Shown: positions 25,602 to 34,926 of the stretch, one piece after another
Numbering within the stretch: position 1 is the stretch's first letter
Layout of the letters: each line of letters starts with the position of its first letter
Assembly (NCBI RefSeq): GCF_022751215.1
Contig: NZ_JAICDG010000004.1
Coordinates: forward strand, 62,001 to 126,000
From: Actinomadura terrae
GTDB lineage: Bacteria > Actinomycetota > Actinomycetes > Streptosporangiales > Streptosporangiaceae
Direction: 5' to 3'
DNA: 64,000 nt
Made by a program: the position numbers and the translations under genes
The notes under the pieces: model-generated
Told to the model about the DNA's origin: nothing
Database searches by the model: none
The model's input: only the letters and a program-made list of their open reading frames with translations

Positions 25602-26572
25602 TTGAGCCGGATCAGAGCGGGCGGCACGTCCACGCAGCCGTCCTGCACGCGACAGGCGAACCCCCGCGCTACGGCCCGTTCCCCGCACCTGTGGCCGGGG
25701 ACGGAGAGGCGGTCGTGACCGTGACGGCGGCGGCGCTGAAGCCGTCCGACCGCGCGATGGCCGGCGGCGTCCACTACGCCCCCACCGAGTTTCCGCACGT
25801 CGCCGGGCTGGACGGGGTCGGACGCCTCGACGACGGCACCCGCGTGGCGTTCCTCATCCCGCGACCGCCCTACGGCGGGATGGCCGAGCGGACATTGGTC
25901 CGCCGCGACATGTGGCTTCCCGTCCCGGACGGTGTGGACGACGTGACCGCCGCCGCGCTCCTCAACCCCGGGATGGCGGCCTGGAAGACGATCGTCGCGG
26001 AGGGCGAGGCCGCCGCCGGGCAGACCGTCCTGGTGCTCGGCGCGACCGGCGCGTCCGGACGCATCGCCGCCCACCTCGCGGTACGCCGCGACGCGCGGGT
26101 CGTCGTCGCCGGACGTGACCGGCGCGTCCTCGACCACCTCGTGACGCAAGGCGTCGCCGCGGCGATCCCGCTCGACCGCCCGCACGACGAACTGGCCGAC
26201 GCGCTCGCCGCCGAGGGCCCCTACGACCTGGTCGCCGACTACCTGTGGGGCGCGCCGGCGGAGGCCGCGTTCGCCGCGCTGGCCCGCCCGGCACCGCGGC
26301 GCGAGGCGCCGATCCGCTACATCCTGGTCGGAATGGCGGCCGGTGCGGAGGCGTCGCTGCCCGCGATGACGATGCGCAAGGCGCCCGTCCAGCTGGTCGG
26401 CAGCGGCACCACGGGACGCGCGGCCCTCACCCAGGCCGCAGACGCCTACGCCGATATCCTCCACCAGGCGGCAAACGGCGAGATCAGTCTCGACATCGCA
26501 ACCGTCCCGCTCAGCGAAGTCGGCGAGGCGTGGACGCGCAAGAGCGACCGCCGCGTCGTCCTCGTTCCCTGA
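25592..26572 (+). CDS. zinc-less MDR alcohol dehydrogenase / quinone oxidoreductase family protein
   Basis: A 326-aa medium-chain dehydrogenase/reductase. The GroES-like N-terminus has VVTVTAAALKPSDRAMAGG and FPHVAGLDGVGRL; the Rossmann domain has TVLVLGATGASGRIAAHLAVRRDARVVVAGRD. The catalytic zinc cysteine of true alcohol dehydrogenases is absent, so it is a quinone-oxidoreductase-type enzyme reducing an enone or quinone with NADPH. It is divergent from a MarR repressor with shared operators, which suggests induction by the compound it reduces. The start MNGFEPDQ mirrors the MNG start of the MarR gene because both sit in the same palindrome sequence. Confidence 0.88.
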   Translation: MNGFEPDQSGRHVHAAVLHATGEPPRYGPFPAPVAGDGEAVVTVTAAALKPSDRAMAGGVHYAPTEFPHVAGLDGVGRLDDGTRVAFLIPRPPYGGMAERTLVRRDMWLPVPDGVDDVTAAALLNPGMAAWKTIVAEGEAAAGQTVLVLGATGASGRIAAHLAVRRDARVVVAGRDRRVLDHLVTQGVAAAIPLDRPHDELADALAAEGPYDLVADYLWGAPAEAAFAALARPAPRREAPIRYILVGMAAGAEASLPAMTMRKAPVQLVGSGTTGRAALTQAADAYADILHQAANGEISLDIATVPLSEVGEAWTRKSDRRVVLVP

Positions 26573-26737
26573 CCCCTGCCCCCCGATGGCTCCGGAAGGC
26601 TCTTGAAGGCCTCTGGGAGTCCTCTGACCACCCGGAAGGCCACCGCAGGGCCGCCCGGAAGGTGGTAAAGCCTCGCCGAGGGCCGGAGGGCGGTGGCACG
26701 ATATCGGTGGTCCCCGCCCGCGGCCGAGGAGGTTCGT

Positions 26738-29707
26738 TTGCTGCGCCTGGTCGTCTCACAGACCTCCCCCAGGGCGTACCGGACGGTGCTGGACGCGCTC
26801 CAGGCCCCGCTGCCGCCCTACAGCCCGCCCGGGCGGCACATCGTGATCGAGCCCGGGCAGTACCCGGCGACGGGTTTCCGCAGTTCGGGGGACTTCGTGC
26901 TGACGGCCGCCGGAGGTCCGGGGTCGGTCACGCTCGACGGTGCGACCGACGCGACGATCGAGGTCACCGGGAACGTGACACTCCAGGGGCTGATCGTCCG
27001 GAATTGGAGCGATGACGGCAACGCGCTGGACGTCGCGAAGGGCAGCGTCCTCGCCGAGCAGTGCCAGTTCGTGAGCCGTGCCGGAACGGTCGCGGTGAGC
27101 GTGTGGAACGGCGGGCGGCTGGCGCTGCGCGGCTGCCGGGTGCAGGACGGCGCGGTCGTGTACTCGGGGTCGTCCGGGATCATCGAGTCCACCGACCTCG
27201 CGGGGACGCAGAGCAACGCGCTGGCGATCCGCAAGGGCAGTGCGGTGACGGTGCGGGGCTGCCGCATCGAGGGCGCGTCCGACAGCGGGATCTGGGTGAC
27301 CGAGGGGTCCAAGCCGCTGATCGAGCGGTGCACGATCTCGGGCCCGGGGTCGGCGGCGGTGCTGGTGGACGACCACGCGGACGCGGCGATCCGCAACTCG
27401 GCGTTCCACAGCAGCGGGACGTGCTCGCTGGTCGTCCGGGACAAGGGCAACGCGCTCGCGGAGGACTGCCTGATCACGGACGCGGCGATGGAGGCGGTGT
27501 GGGTGACCGCCGGGGGCACGCTGACCGCGCGGCGGCTGCGGTTGCAGACACCGCGCCGGACGGGCGTGGTCGTCGAGGAGGGCACCGGGTACTTCGAGGA
27601 CTGCGAGATCCTCGGCGCGGGCAAGCACGGCGTGTTCGTCGGCGAGCGGGGGCACGGCACGTTCGTCCGGGGGCGGGTGGCGGACGCGGCGGAGATCGGC
27701 GTCGCGTCGGTGGAGGGCGGCAGTGGGACCTACACCGGCGTGACCGTGACCGGCAGCGGGGACATCGGCGCGAACGCCGACCCGGGCTGCGAGATGACGC
27801 TGCGGGACTGCGCGATCGTCGACAACCCCGGGACGGGCCTGGTCATGGCGAAGACGGCGCGCGTCCACATGTCGGGGGTGACGAGCGAGCGGAACGGCGG
27901 GGAGGACATCCTCGACTTCGAGCCGGAGGTCGTCACCGCGAAGGTGGTGGAGACGGCGCTGGGCGCGGCGGCGGAGGCGGACGCGCGGGCGGGCGGCGCC
28001 GGACCGCCGCGGGACGCGGTGCCGGCCGAGCAGGCGTCCGCCGACGAACTGCTCGCCGAACTGGACGCGATGATCGGCCTCGCCGGGGTGAAACGGGAGA
28101 TCCGGAAGCTCACCAACCTCCAGAAGGTCGCCGAGCAGCGGCGGCTCGCGGGCCTGCCGCCGGGCCCGACGATCGGGCGGCACATGGTGTTCGCGGGGCC
28201 GCCGGGCACGGGCAAGACGACGGTCGCGCGCCTGTACGGCCGGATCCTCGCGGCGCTCGGCGTGGTCGAGAAGGGCCAGGTCGTCGAGGTCAGCCGGGGC
28301 GATCTGGTGTCGGAGAACGTCGGCGGGACGGCGCTGAAGACGACCGAGGCGTTCGAGCGTGCGATGGGCGGCGTCCTTTTCGTGGACGAGGCGTACGCGC
28401 TCGCCCGCGAGACCACCGGCACCGACTTCGGCCAGGAGGCCATCGACACCCTCGTCAAGCTCATGGAGGACCACCGCGACGAGGTCGTGGTGATCGCGGC
28501 CGGGTACTCGGCGGAGATGCGCGAGTTCCTGAGCGCGAACCCGGGTCTGAGGTCGCGCATATCCCGGACGGTCGAGTTCGAGAACTACGCCCCTGCCGAG
28601 CTGGTCAAGATCGTCGAGCTCCAGGCGGGCAAGGACGGATTCCGGCTCTCCGAGGACGCGCGGGCCGCCGTCCTCGACCATTTCACCGCGGTCAAGCGGG
28701 ACGCGAGCTTCGGCAACGGGCGCGCGGCCCGCAGGGTGTTCGAGGCGGCGGTCGAGCGGCAGGCGCAGCGGCTCGCCGAGCTGACCGAGCTGCCGTCCGG
28801 CGCGGAGCTGAGCCTGCTGCTCGCCGAGGACCTCGACGTCGAGACGGGCCTGGCGGCGCGGTTCGGCGAGGCGCGGGACGCGGGACAGGTCCGCGACGTC
28901 CTGGCGAAACTGACCGGGATGACGGGCCTCGCGGGGGTCAAGCGGGAGATCGGCGACCTGCTCGACCTGCTCGCCTCGGCGCGGCGCCGCCGCGAGGCCG
29001 GGCTGGAGGCCGAACCGTTCACCGGACACCTGATCTTCGCGGGCCCGCCCGGCACGGGCAAGACGACCGTCGCGCGCCTGTACGGCGAACTGCTGGCGGC
29101 GCTCGGCGTCCTCGCGCAGGGCCAGGTGGTCGAGACGGCCCGCGTCGACCTGGTCGGCCAGTACGTCGGGCACACCGCGAAGCGGACGGCGGACGTCTTC
29201 GAGCGGGCCCGCGGCGGGGTCCTGTTCATCGACGAGGCGTACACGCTGGCGCGCGCCACCGGCGGGACGGGCGCCGACTTCGGCCAGGAGGCCATCGACA
29301 CCCTCGTCAAGCTGATGGAGGACCACCGCGACGAGGTGATCGTCGTCGCGGCGGGCTACACGGCCGAGATGGAGGGCTTCCTGGCGGCGAACCCGGGCCT
29401 CGCGTCCCGGTTCGCGCGCACGCTCACGTTCGAGCCCTACGACGTGGACGGCCTCGTGTCGATCTTCGTGGGCAAGGCGGAGGCCGCGGACTACCTCGTC
29501 CCGGACGGGACGCGCGCGGCCCTCACCGGCCACCTCGCGGCCGAGCGCGACCGGTTCCGCGAGGGCAACGGCCGCGAGGTCGACAAGCTGTTCCGGGCGG
29601 CGGTCACCGCGCACGCCCGCCGCACCGAGCAACTGGCGAACGACGGCGAGGAGCTGACCAAGGCGCAACTGGCGACCCTGCTCCCCGCCGACATCACCGC
29701 CGGTTAG
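26738..29707 (+). CDS. right-handed beta-helix + tandem CbxX/CfxQ-type AAA+ ATPase protein
   Basis: A 989-aa fusion, starting at TTG 26738 behind GAGGAGG. Residues ~30-400 are parallel beta-helix coils of the pectate-lyase/NosD type (repeats such as GSAVTVRGCRIEGASDSGIWVTE, KPLIERCTISGPGSAAVLV). After a linker come two CbxX/SpoVK-like AAA+ modules: Walker A GPPGTGKT at 487-494 and 769-776, Walker B FVDEAYALA (Asp550/Glu551) and FIDEAYTLA (Asp832/Glu833). Both are catalytically complete. Relatives are rubisco activase CbbX and ESX-secretion EccA. The helix probably recognises a partner that the ATPase remodels. It converges on the aminopeptidase gene with a 4-bp overlap. Confidence 0.9.
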   Translation: MLRLVVSQTSPRAYRTVLDALQAPLPPYSPPGRHIVIEPGQYPATGFRSSGDFVLTAAGGPGSVTLDGATDATIEVTGNVTLQGLIVRNWSDDGNALDVAKGSVLAEQCQFVSRAGTVAVSVWNGGRLALRGCRVQDGAVVYSGSSGIIESTDLAGTQSNALAIRKGSAVTVRGCRIEGASDSGIWVTEGSKPLIERCTISGPGSAAVLVDDHADAAIRNSAFHSSGTCSLVVRDKGNALAEDCLITDAAMEAVWVTAGGTLTARRLRLQTPRRTGVVVEEGTGYFEDCEILGAGKHGVFVGERGHGTFVRGRVADAAEIGVASVEGGSGTYTGVTVTGSGDIGANADPGCEMTLRDCAIVDNPGTGLVMAKTARVHMSGVTSERNGGEDILDFEPEVVTAKVVETALGAAAEADARAGGAGPPRDAVPAEQASADELLAELDAMIGLAGVKREIRKLTNLQKVAEQRRLAGLPPGPTIGRHMVFAGPPGTGKTTVARLYGRILAALGVVEKGQVVEVSRGDLVSENVGGTALKTTEAFERAMGGVLFVDEAYALARETTGTDFGQEAIDTLVKLMEDHRDEVVVIAAGYSAEMREFLSANPGLRSRISRTVEFENYAPAELVKIVELQAGKDGFRLSEDARAAVLDHFTAVKRDASFGNGRAARRVFEAAVERQAQRLAELTELPSGAELSLLLAEDLDVETGLAARFGEARDAGQVRDVLAKLTGMTGLAGVKREIGDLLDLLASARRRREAGLEAEPFTGHLIFAGPPGTGKTTVARLYGELLAALGVLAQGQVVETARVDLVGQYVGHTAKRTADVFERARGGVLFIDEAYTLARATGGTGADFGQEAIDTLVKLMEDHRDEVIVVAAGYTAEMEGFLAANPGLASRFARTLTFEPYDVDGLVSIFVGKAEAADYLVPDGTRAALTGHLAAERDRFREGNGREVDKLFRAAVTAHARRTEQLANDGEELTKAQLATLLPADITAG

Positions 29708-31227
29708 ACCGCCGGGCAGGTGGTGCCCTGGGCGGGCCGTTGGCCCGTGATCAGGTACTGGTCGATCTTGTCCTGCATGCAGGGGCCGCGGTTGTAGGAG
29801 CCGTGTCCTGAGCCCTCGTAGGTGAGGAGCGTGCCCGCCTTGCCCAGCTGGCGGGCGACGCTTCGCGCCCAGGAGTAGGGCGTGGCGGGGTCGTGCACGG
29901 CGTTCGTCAGCAGGATCGGCGCGCTTCCCTTGACGCGCAGCCGGTGCTGCGGGTTGTTGACGGGGCCCGGCCAGCCGAGGCAGGCGGAGACGGCCATGAC
30001 GGGACGCGCCTGGTTCATGTCCGGAGCGATCTTCTCCGTGCCTCGAATGATCTTTGCGTACTCGCCGTAGCCGCGCACCGGCAGGCTCCAGTCGGAGCAG
30101 AACTGGGCGGTGAACGGGTCGGTGCCGGTCGGCTGGGGCTCCGCTCGCCGGGTCGTTCTGGACGCGCCGGGCGATGCGTTCGGCGTCGCGTCCAGCGCGG
30201 CGAGCTTGGACGCGAGTTCCGCCCAGTCGGGGCCGTAGAACGCCTTGTAAGCGACCACGACCAGCGCGAACTCCGGGAGCGCGGACCCGGGGCTCTGCGG
30301 GTCGGGAAGCGTGCCGCGCGCCGCCCGCTCTCGCAGGCCACGCCAGACGGCGCGGACGTCCCTGCCGTGCAGCGCGCAGTCCGTCGTCCTGTCGCACCAG
30401 CGGACGTCCCTGCCGTGCAGCGCGCAGTCCGTCGTCCTGTCGCACCAGGCGACGAACTGGTCGAAGGAGTCCTGCGCCGCCGCCATCTCGGAGTTCAGGA
30501 ACCGCCGGGTGTCGCGCAGGCTGTGGTCGTCGACGCTCTCCAGGACCATCGTCCGGAACCGCTTCGGGAACGTCTCCGCATACATCTCCCCCAGCAGCGT
30601 CCCGTACGAGCTGCCGTGGAAGTTCAGTTGTGCCTCGCCGAGCGCGGCGCGTATGGCGTCCACGTCCCGGACGGTGCTGAGCGTATCGGCGTGGTCGTAA
30701 AGGGAGCCCGTGCGCATGCGGCAGTCCTCGCGCAGGCGCTTGTTGTATGCGAGCGTCGCGTCGAACTCCTTCTGGCTCTTGATGACCGGGGACGGACGCG
30801 CCGCCAGCAGATCCGCCGAACACGTCACGGGATGGCTGCCGCCGATGCCGCGCGGGTCGAAGCTGACGATGTCGAAGCGGTTCTGGAGCCGCTCGCTGAA
30901 CCGGTCGATGCCGCCCTTGAGTTTCGTGACGCGCTGGACGCCCGAGTCACCGGGCCCGCCGGGGCCGAACACGAGCGTGCCGACGCGGGCGTCCGGGTCC
31001 TTGGCCTTGCGGCGCGCGATCGCGAGTCCGAAGGACGGGCCGTCCGGCCGCGCCCAGTCGACCGGCAGCCGCAACGTCGCGCACTCGGCCTTGCCGTCGT
31101 CGCCGCATTTCGTCCACGCGATGGTCCGCGGCGGCGCCGCCTGCGCCGCCCGCGCCGGTTGCGAGATCACCGGGACGGCCGCCGCGACGAGCGCCAACCC
31201 CGCCGCCATCATCACCGCACGCTGCAT
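29704..31227 (-). CDS. secreted alpha/beta-hydrolase, tripeptidyl-aminopeptidase type (S33)
   Basis: A 507-aa exported peptidase. MQRAVMMAAGLALVAAAVPVISQPARA is a signal peptide. The catalytic residues are Ser in NFHGSSYGTLLGEMY, Asp in NAVHDPATPYSWA and His in YEGSGHGSYN, with the C-terminal TAP-like domain where the latter two reside. Streptomyces Tap and SlpD/E are relatives that remove tripeptides or process extracellular proteins. The residues WCDRTTDCALHGRDVR occur twice in tandem because of a perfect 48-bp duplication at 30353-30448, inserted in the lid region, in frame. AAGGAGGGGC precedes the ATG. Confidence 0.9.
   Translation of the reverse strand: MQRAVMMAAGLALVAAAVPVISQPARAAQAAPPRTIAWTKCGDDGKAECATLRLPVDWARPDGPSFGLAIARRKAKDPDARVGTLVFGPGGPGDSGVQRVTKLKGGIDRFSERLQNRFDIVSFDPRGIGGSHPVTCSADLLAARPSPVIKSQKEFDATLAYNKRLREDCRMRTGSLYDHADTLSTVRDVDAIRAALGEAQLNFHGSSYGTLLGEMYAETFPKRFRTMVLESVDDHSLRDTRRFLNSEMAAAQDSFDQFVAWCDRTTDCALHGRDVRWCDRTTDCALHGRDVRAVWRGLRERAARGTLPDPQSPGSALPEFALVVVAYKAFYGPDWAELASKLAALDATPNASPGASRTTRRAEPQPTGTDPFTAQFCSDWSLPVRGYGEYAKIIRGTEKIAPDMNQARPVMAVSACLGWPGPVNNPQHRLRVKGSAPILLTNAVHDPATPYSWARSVARQLGKAGTLLTYEGSGHGSYNRGPCMQDKIDQYLITGQRPAQGTTCPAV
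30353..30448. repeat. perfect 48-bp tandem duplication inside the peptidase gene
   Basis: 30353-30400 and 30401-30448 are identical, base for base. The duplication adds exactly 16 codons and keeps frame. Identity at every third position means it is recent, or an assembly artefact. It duplicates two cysteines (WCDRTTDC). Confidence 0.95.
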
Positions 31228-31345
31228 ATATGTAGCCCCTCCTTGGCGCGGCCGGTGCCGCTTGGAAGATCAAGTTAGGGCGGCGGCACGGGCTTCGTAA
31301 GGGCGGCCAGGGAAGGACCAGGGTCAGCTCAGGGTGACCTCAGGG

Positions 31346-34180
31346 TCAGGTGCGCGGCAGCGCGCGGCGTAGGAGTTGCGCGAGGTGGAGCGCCTCGCGT
31401 CCGGTGCCCTGGGCGACCTGCGTCCGGCAGGAGAAGCCGTCCGCGAGGATCAGCTCACCGTCGGCGGCGCGCACCTTCGGGTACAGCTCGCGCTCGGCGC
31501 AGCTCTGCGAGACGTCCCAGTGGCCGGGCTCGAAGCCGAAGTTCCCGGCGAGGCCGCAGCAGCCGGAGCCGATGACGTCGGTGTCCACGCCGAGCCGCCG
31601 CAGGACGGCGAGGTCCGGCGCGTAGGAGCCCTTCGCCTCCTGGTGGCAGTGGACCTGCGCGATCGCGCGGGCGTCCAGCGTCCCGAACGGCCAGTCGCCC
31701 TCATGCCTCGCGACGAGCTCGGCGAGCGTGACCGTGGCGTCCGCGAGGCGACGCGCGCGCGGGTCGTCCGGGAACAGCTCGGGTGCCTCGTTGCGCAACA
31801 TCACCGTGCAGGACGGCTCCAGCCCGACGACCGGGAGCCCGGCGTCGAGCGCGGGCGCCAGCACGTCCAGCGAATGCCGCAGGACGCGCTTGGCCACCCC
31901 GAGCTGCCCGGTGGAATGCCAGGTCAGACCGCAGCAGACGCGCCCCGGCGGGATCAGCACCCGGTACCCGAGCGCCTCCAGCACCTCGACGGCGTCCCGT
32001 CCGGCCTCGGGCGCGTGATAGTCGGTGAACGTGTCGGGCCACAACACGACGGTCGGCCCGCCCGCGGCACGCGCCCGCCCACGCTCGCGGAACCAGTCGC
32101 GCAGCGTCCGCTCCGCGAACCGGATCATCTGGCGGCGCGGCTCGACGCCCGCCGCCCGCTTGACCACCCGGGCGATGCGCCCCCGCGACAGCGCGGCGTT
32201 GACCAGCCGCGACGTCCCCGGGACGGCGGTGACGGCGCGCGACCACAGCGGCAGCCAGCCCATCGAGTAGTGCGCCATCGGACGGCGCCGCCGCGCGTAG
32301 TACCGATGCAGAAATTCGGCCTTGTAGGTCGCCATGTCGACGTTCACCGGGCATTCGCTCGCGCACGCCTTGCACGACAGGCACAGATCCAGCGCGTCGT
32401 GCGCCTCACGCGAGCGCCATCCGTCCGGCAGCGACTCGCCGCGCAGCATCTCCGCGAGGACGCGCGCGCGGCCCCGCGTGGAGTGCACCTCGTCGCGGGT
32501 CGCCCTGAACGACGGGCACATCGTCCCGGTGTCGAGGTTGCGGCAGGCCCCGACGCCCACGCAGCGGTGGACGGCGGCGGCGAACGAGCCGTTGTCGCGG
32601 GTCAGCGCGTGGACGGGCGTGACCTTCAGCGTGTCGCGGCCGGGGCCGGGACGCAACGCGGCGTCCAGCGGGGCCGGGTCGACGATCACGCCCGGGTTGA
32701 GGCGGCGGCCCGGGTCGAACACCGCCTTGAACGCGGCGAACGCGTCCAGCAGGCCGGGCGAGTACATCGCGGACAGCAGCTCCGAGCGAGCGCGGCCGAC
32801 GCCGTGCTCCCCCGCCACCGACCCGCTGTGCGCCACGACCAGGCGCGTCGCCTCCTCGACGAACGCGCGGTAACCGGCGACGCCGCGCGGGTCCTCCAGG
32901 TCGAAGTCGACGCGCAGGTGCAGGCACCCCTCGCCGAAATGCCCGTACGGGACGCCGCGCAGCCCGTGCGCGCGCATCAGTTCGTAGAGTTCGCGCAGGT
33001 AGCCGGCGAGCCGCTCGGACGGGACGGCGGAGTCCTCCCAGCCGGGCCACGCCTCGCCGCCGTCCGGGAGCCGCGTCACGATCCCCGACCCGGCCTCGCG
33101 GATCCACCACAGCGCCCGCATCCGCGCCGGGTCGCCGACCACGACCGACGTCGTCCCCGGCACCCGCTCCTGCACGGCCTCGGCGAGCGCGTGCGCCGCG
33201 TCCTGCGCCGCACCGATCGTGTCCCCGCCGACCTCGCAGTACAGCCAGCCGCCGCCGGGCGGGAGGTCGGAGCCCGCGTCGGCGCGTCCGGGCTGGTCAC
33301 GCAGCGCGGTCAGCAGGTCGGCGGCCATCCCCTCAACGGTCAGCGCCCCCGACCGCGCGACGAACGGCGCCACCTCGGCGGCCACGAAGACGTCCTCGAA
33401 ACCCAGCACGGCCAGCGCCCGCGCCTTCGGCACCGGGACGAGCCGGACCGTCGCCTCCGTGACGATCCCGCACGTCCCCTCCGCGCCGACCAGGGCCTTC
33501 GCGACGTCGAACCCATTCTCGGGCAGCAGATGATGCAGGCCGTAACCGGCGACCTGGCGGCTGAACCTGCCGAGCTCGGTCCGGATCGCGCCGAGGTGCG
33601 CGTCGCGGAGCCGCCGCAGCTCGGCGTCGATCGCCGCGTCCCCGGACGTGCCGCGCTCGGCCGTGACCTCGCGCCCGCCGGGCAGCAGCACCCGCAGCGC
33701 CTCCACGTTCCCGGAGGTGATCCCCCAGGCCACGCTGTGCGACCCGCACGCGTTGTTGCCGATCATCCCGCCGAGCGTGCACCTCGAGTGGCTGGACGGA
33801 TCGGGCCCGAACGTGAGCCCGTACCTCGCGGCCTCGGCGCGCAGGTCGTCCAGCACCACCCCGGGCTCGACGACGGCCGTCCGCGCCTCCGGATCGAGCG
33901 ACAGCACGCGCCGCAGGTGCCGCGAGGTGTCGACGACGATGCCGGTACCGACGGAGTTCCCCGCGATCGACGTCCCGCCGCCGCGCATGGTCAGGGGAAG
34001 GCCCTCGTCCTCGGCCAGCTCCAGGACCCGGGCCAGCTCGGCGGACGTGCGCGGTTCGGCGACCGCGAGCGGGACGCACCGGTAGATCGAAGCGTCCGAC
34101 GAATAGGCGGTCCGGACGGTCAACCCGGTGCGGAAGACCCCGGGAAGCGCGGCCTCCAGCCGCCGAGCGAGTTCGGGCAC
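31346..34180 (-). CDS. FAD-linked and Fe-S oxidoreductase (GlcD-GlpC fusion, D-2-hydroxyacid dehydrogenase type)
   Basis: A 944-aa protein. N-terminal FAD-binding-4 domain (VPLAVAEPRTSAELARVLELAEDEGLPLTMRGGGTSIAGNSVGTGIVVD; GGMIGNNACGSHSVAWG), FAD-oxidase C domain (HFGEGCLHLRVDFD; SGSVAGEHGVGRAR), then a ferredoxin segment (ALDLCLSCKACASECPVNVDMA) and two CCG motifs (PPGRVCCGLTWHSTGQ; IGSGCCGLAGNFG) of the heterodisulfide-reductase type. Fusions of this order oxidise D-lactate, D-2-hydroxyglutarate or glycolate and pass electrons to quinone. The exact acid is not readable. No signal or membrane segment. GTG start at 34178-34180 after TGGGGGT. Confidence 0.92.
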   Translation of the reverse strand: MPELARRLEAALPGVFRTGLTVRTAYSSDASIYRCVPLAVAEPRTSAELARVLELAEDEGLPLTMRGGGTSIAGNSVGTGIVVDTSRHLRRVLSLDPEARTAVVEPGVVLDDLRAEAARYGLTFGPDPSSHSRCTLGGMIGNNACGSHSVAWGITSGNVEALRVLLPGGREVTAERGTSGDAAIDAELRRLRDAHLGAIRTELGRFSRQVAGYGLHHLLPENGFDVAKALVGAEGTCGIVTEATVRLVPVPKARALAVLGFEDVFVAAEVAPFVARSGALTVEGMAADLLTALRDQPGRADAGSDLPPGGGWLYCEVGGDTIGAAQDAAHALAEAVQERVPGTTSVVVGDPARMRALWWIREAGSGIVTRLPDGGEAWPGWEDSAVPSERLAGYLRELYELMRAHGLRGVPYGHFGEGCLHLRVDFDLEDPRGVAGYRAFVEEATRLVVAHSGSVAGEHGVGRARSELLSAMYSPGLLDAFAAFKAVFDPGRRLNPGVIVDPAPLDAALRPGPGRDTLKVTPVHALTRDNGSFAAAVHRCVGVGACRNLDTGTMCPSFRATRDEVHSTRGRARVLAEMLRGESLPDGWRSREAHDALDLCLSCKACASECPVNVDMATYKAEFLHRYYARRRRPMAHYSMGWLPLWSRAVTAVPGTSRLVNAALSRGRIARVVKRAAGVEPRRQMIRFAERTLRDWFRERGRARAAGGPTVVLWPDTFTDYHAPEAGRDAVEVLEALGYRVLIPPGRVCCGLTWHSTGQLGVAKRVLRHSLDVLAPALDAGLPVVGLEPSCTVMLRNEAPELFPDDPRARRLADATVTLAELVARHEGDWPFGTLDARAIAQVHCHQEAKGSYAPDLAVLRRLGVDTDVIGSGCCGLAGNFGFEPGHWDVSQSCAERELYPKVRAADGELILADGFSCRTQVAQGTGREALHLAQLLRRALPRT

Positions 34181-34446
34181 ACCCCCAGGTTAGGACCGCC
34201 CGGAAGAACCCCCCACCCGACACCCGTCCCAGCAGGAAGCGGAATGCGAAGCACGCGCACCGGGGCGAGCAGCGGTCGAGCGTGGTTTCCGAGGGCCATG
34301 TGGCGGGGGTGCGGGGCACCGTACCGGGGCGGGCGGTGCGCGCCTTCCGCGCGGGACGGTGCCTGGCAACAATCACCCGGAAATGCTTCACTTCATTGTG
34401 GCGCCCGACAATTTCCGAGAAAAGTGGGGGTTTTGAGTCCCGTGAC

Positions 34447-34659
34447 TCAGCGGCCGTCCAACTCTCCGCTCCGGATGACGCGCACCAGCGCGCGCCACTG
34501 CGTGGAATTGAGCGAGAGCTGACCCGCCGCGTGGTCGTGGGAGTCGCGGACCAGCACCGAGGGCCCGGCCGCCGCGACTTCGACGCAATCTGAACCCTCG
34601 GCGCTCGCACTGGCCTTGCGCCAGTTCAGCGCCCTCCCCTGATCCGGCCGATACACCAT
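34447..34659 (-). CDS. DUF397 protein, partner of the XRE regulator
   Basis: A 70-aa protein that is almost entirely a DUF397 domain: LNWRKASASAEGSDCVEVAAAGPSVLVRDSHDHAAGQLSLNSTQWRALVRVIRSGELDG, with the W-R-K-A-S, C-V-E-V and V-R-D-S landmarks. DUF397 proteins pair with WhiJ/AbaA-like XRE-DUF5753 regulators in actinomycetes and modulate development and antibiotic output. The partner XRE gene is immediately upstream on the same strand, 267 bp away. The ATG at 34657-34659 follows GGAGGG at six bases; a longer frame upstream is non-homologous. Confidence 0.9.
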   Translation of the reverse strand: MVYRPDQGRALNWRKASASAEGSDCVEVAAAGPSVLVRDSHDHAAGQLSLNSTQWRALVRVIRSGELDGR

Positions 34660-34926
34660 CCAGCAACCCTCCATCCATTGCCGGCGGGTGCCGTCTCGCC
34701 ACCGATCGGGCAAGAACACCCGCCCGACGCGAGCCAAGCAGGGCACAACAAACCACGACCTTGTGGAAAATTTCCCGATCACGAGTGTAAACGGTTCCAG
34801 TTATTCCGCCTACACGGGAACACAAGATCACTCTGTGTGCTATGAAGGCCACTCGCCTTGGGGGTCGCCGGTGCGGCCGTCACCTCCGATCGGTTGGGGA
34901 GCCGGGCGGGGCGGTCAGGTGGTCGG

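Noticed and set aside
26756..30823. 1355-aa open frame on the minus strand
   Set aside because: It is antisense to the beta-helix/AAA+ gene and its protein is Arg/Ala/Pro/His-rich with no domain; high GC keeps such frames open.
31376..34522. 1048-aa open frame on the plus strand
   Set aside because: Antisense to the FAD/Fe-S dehydrogenase; no motif.
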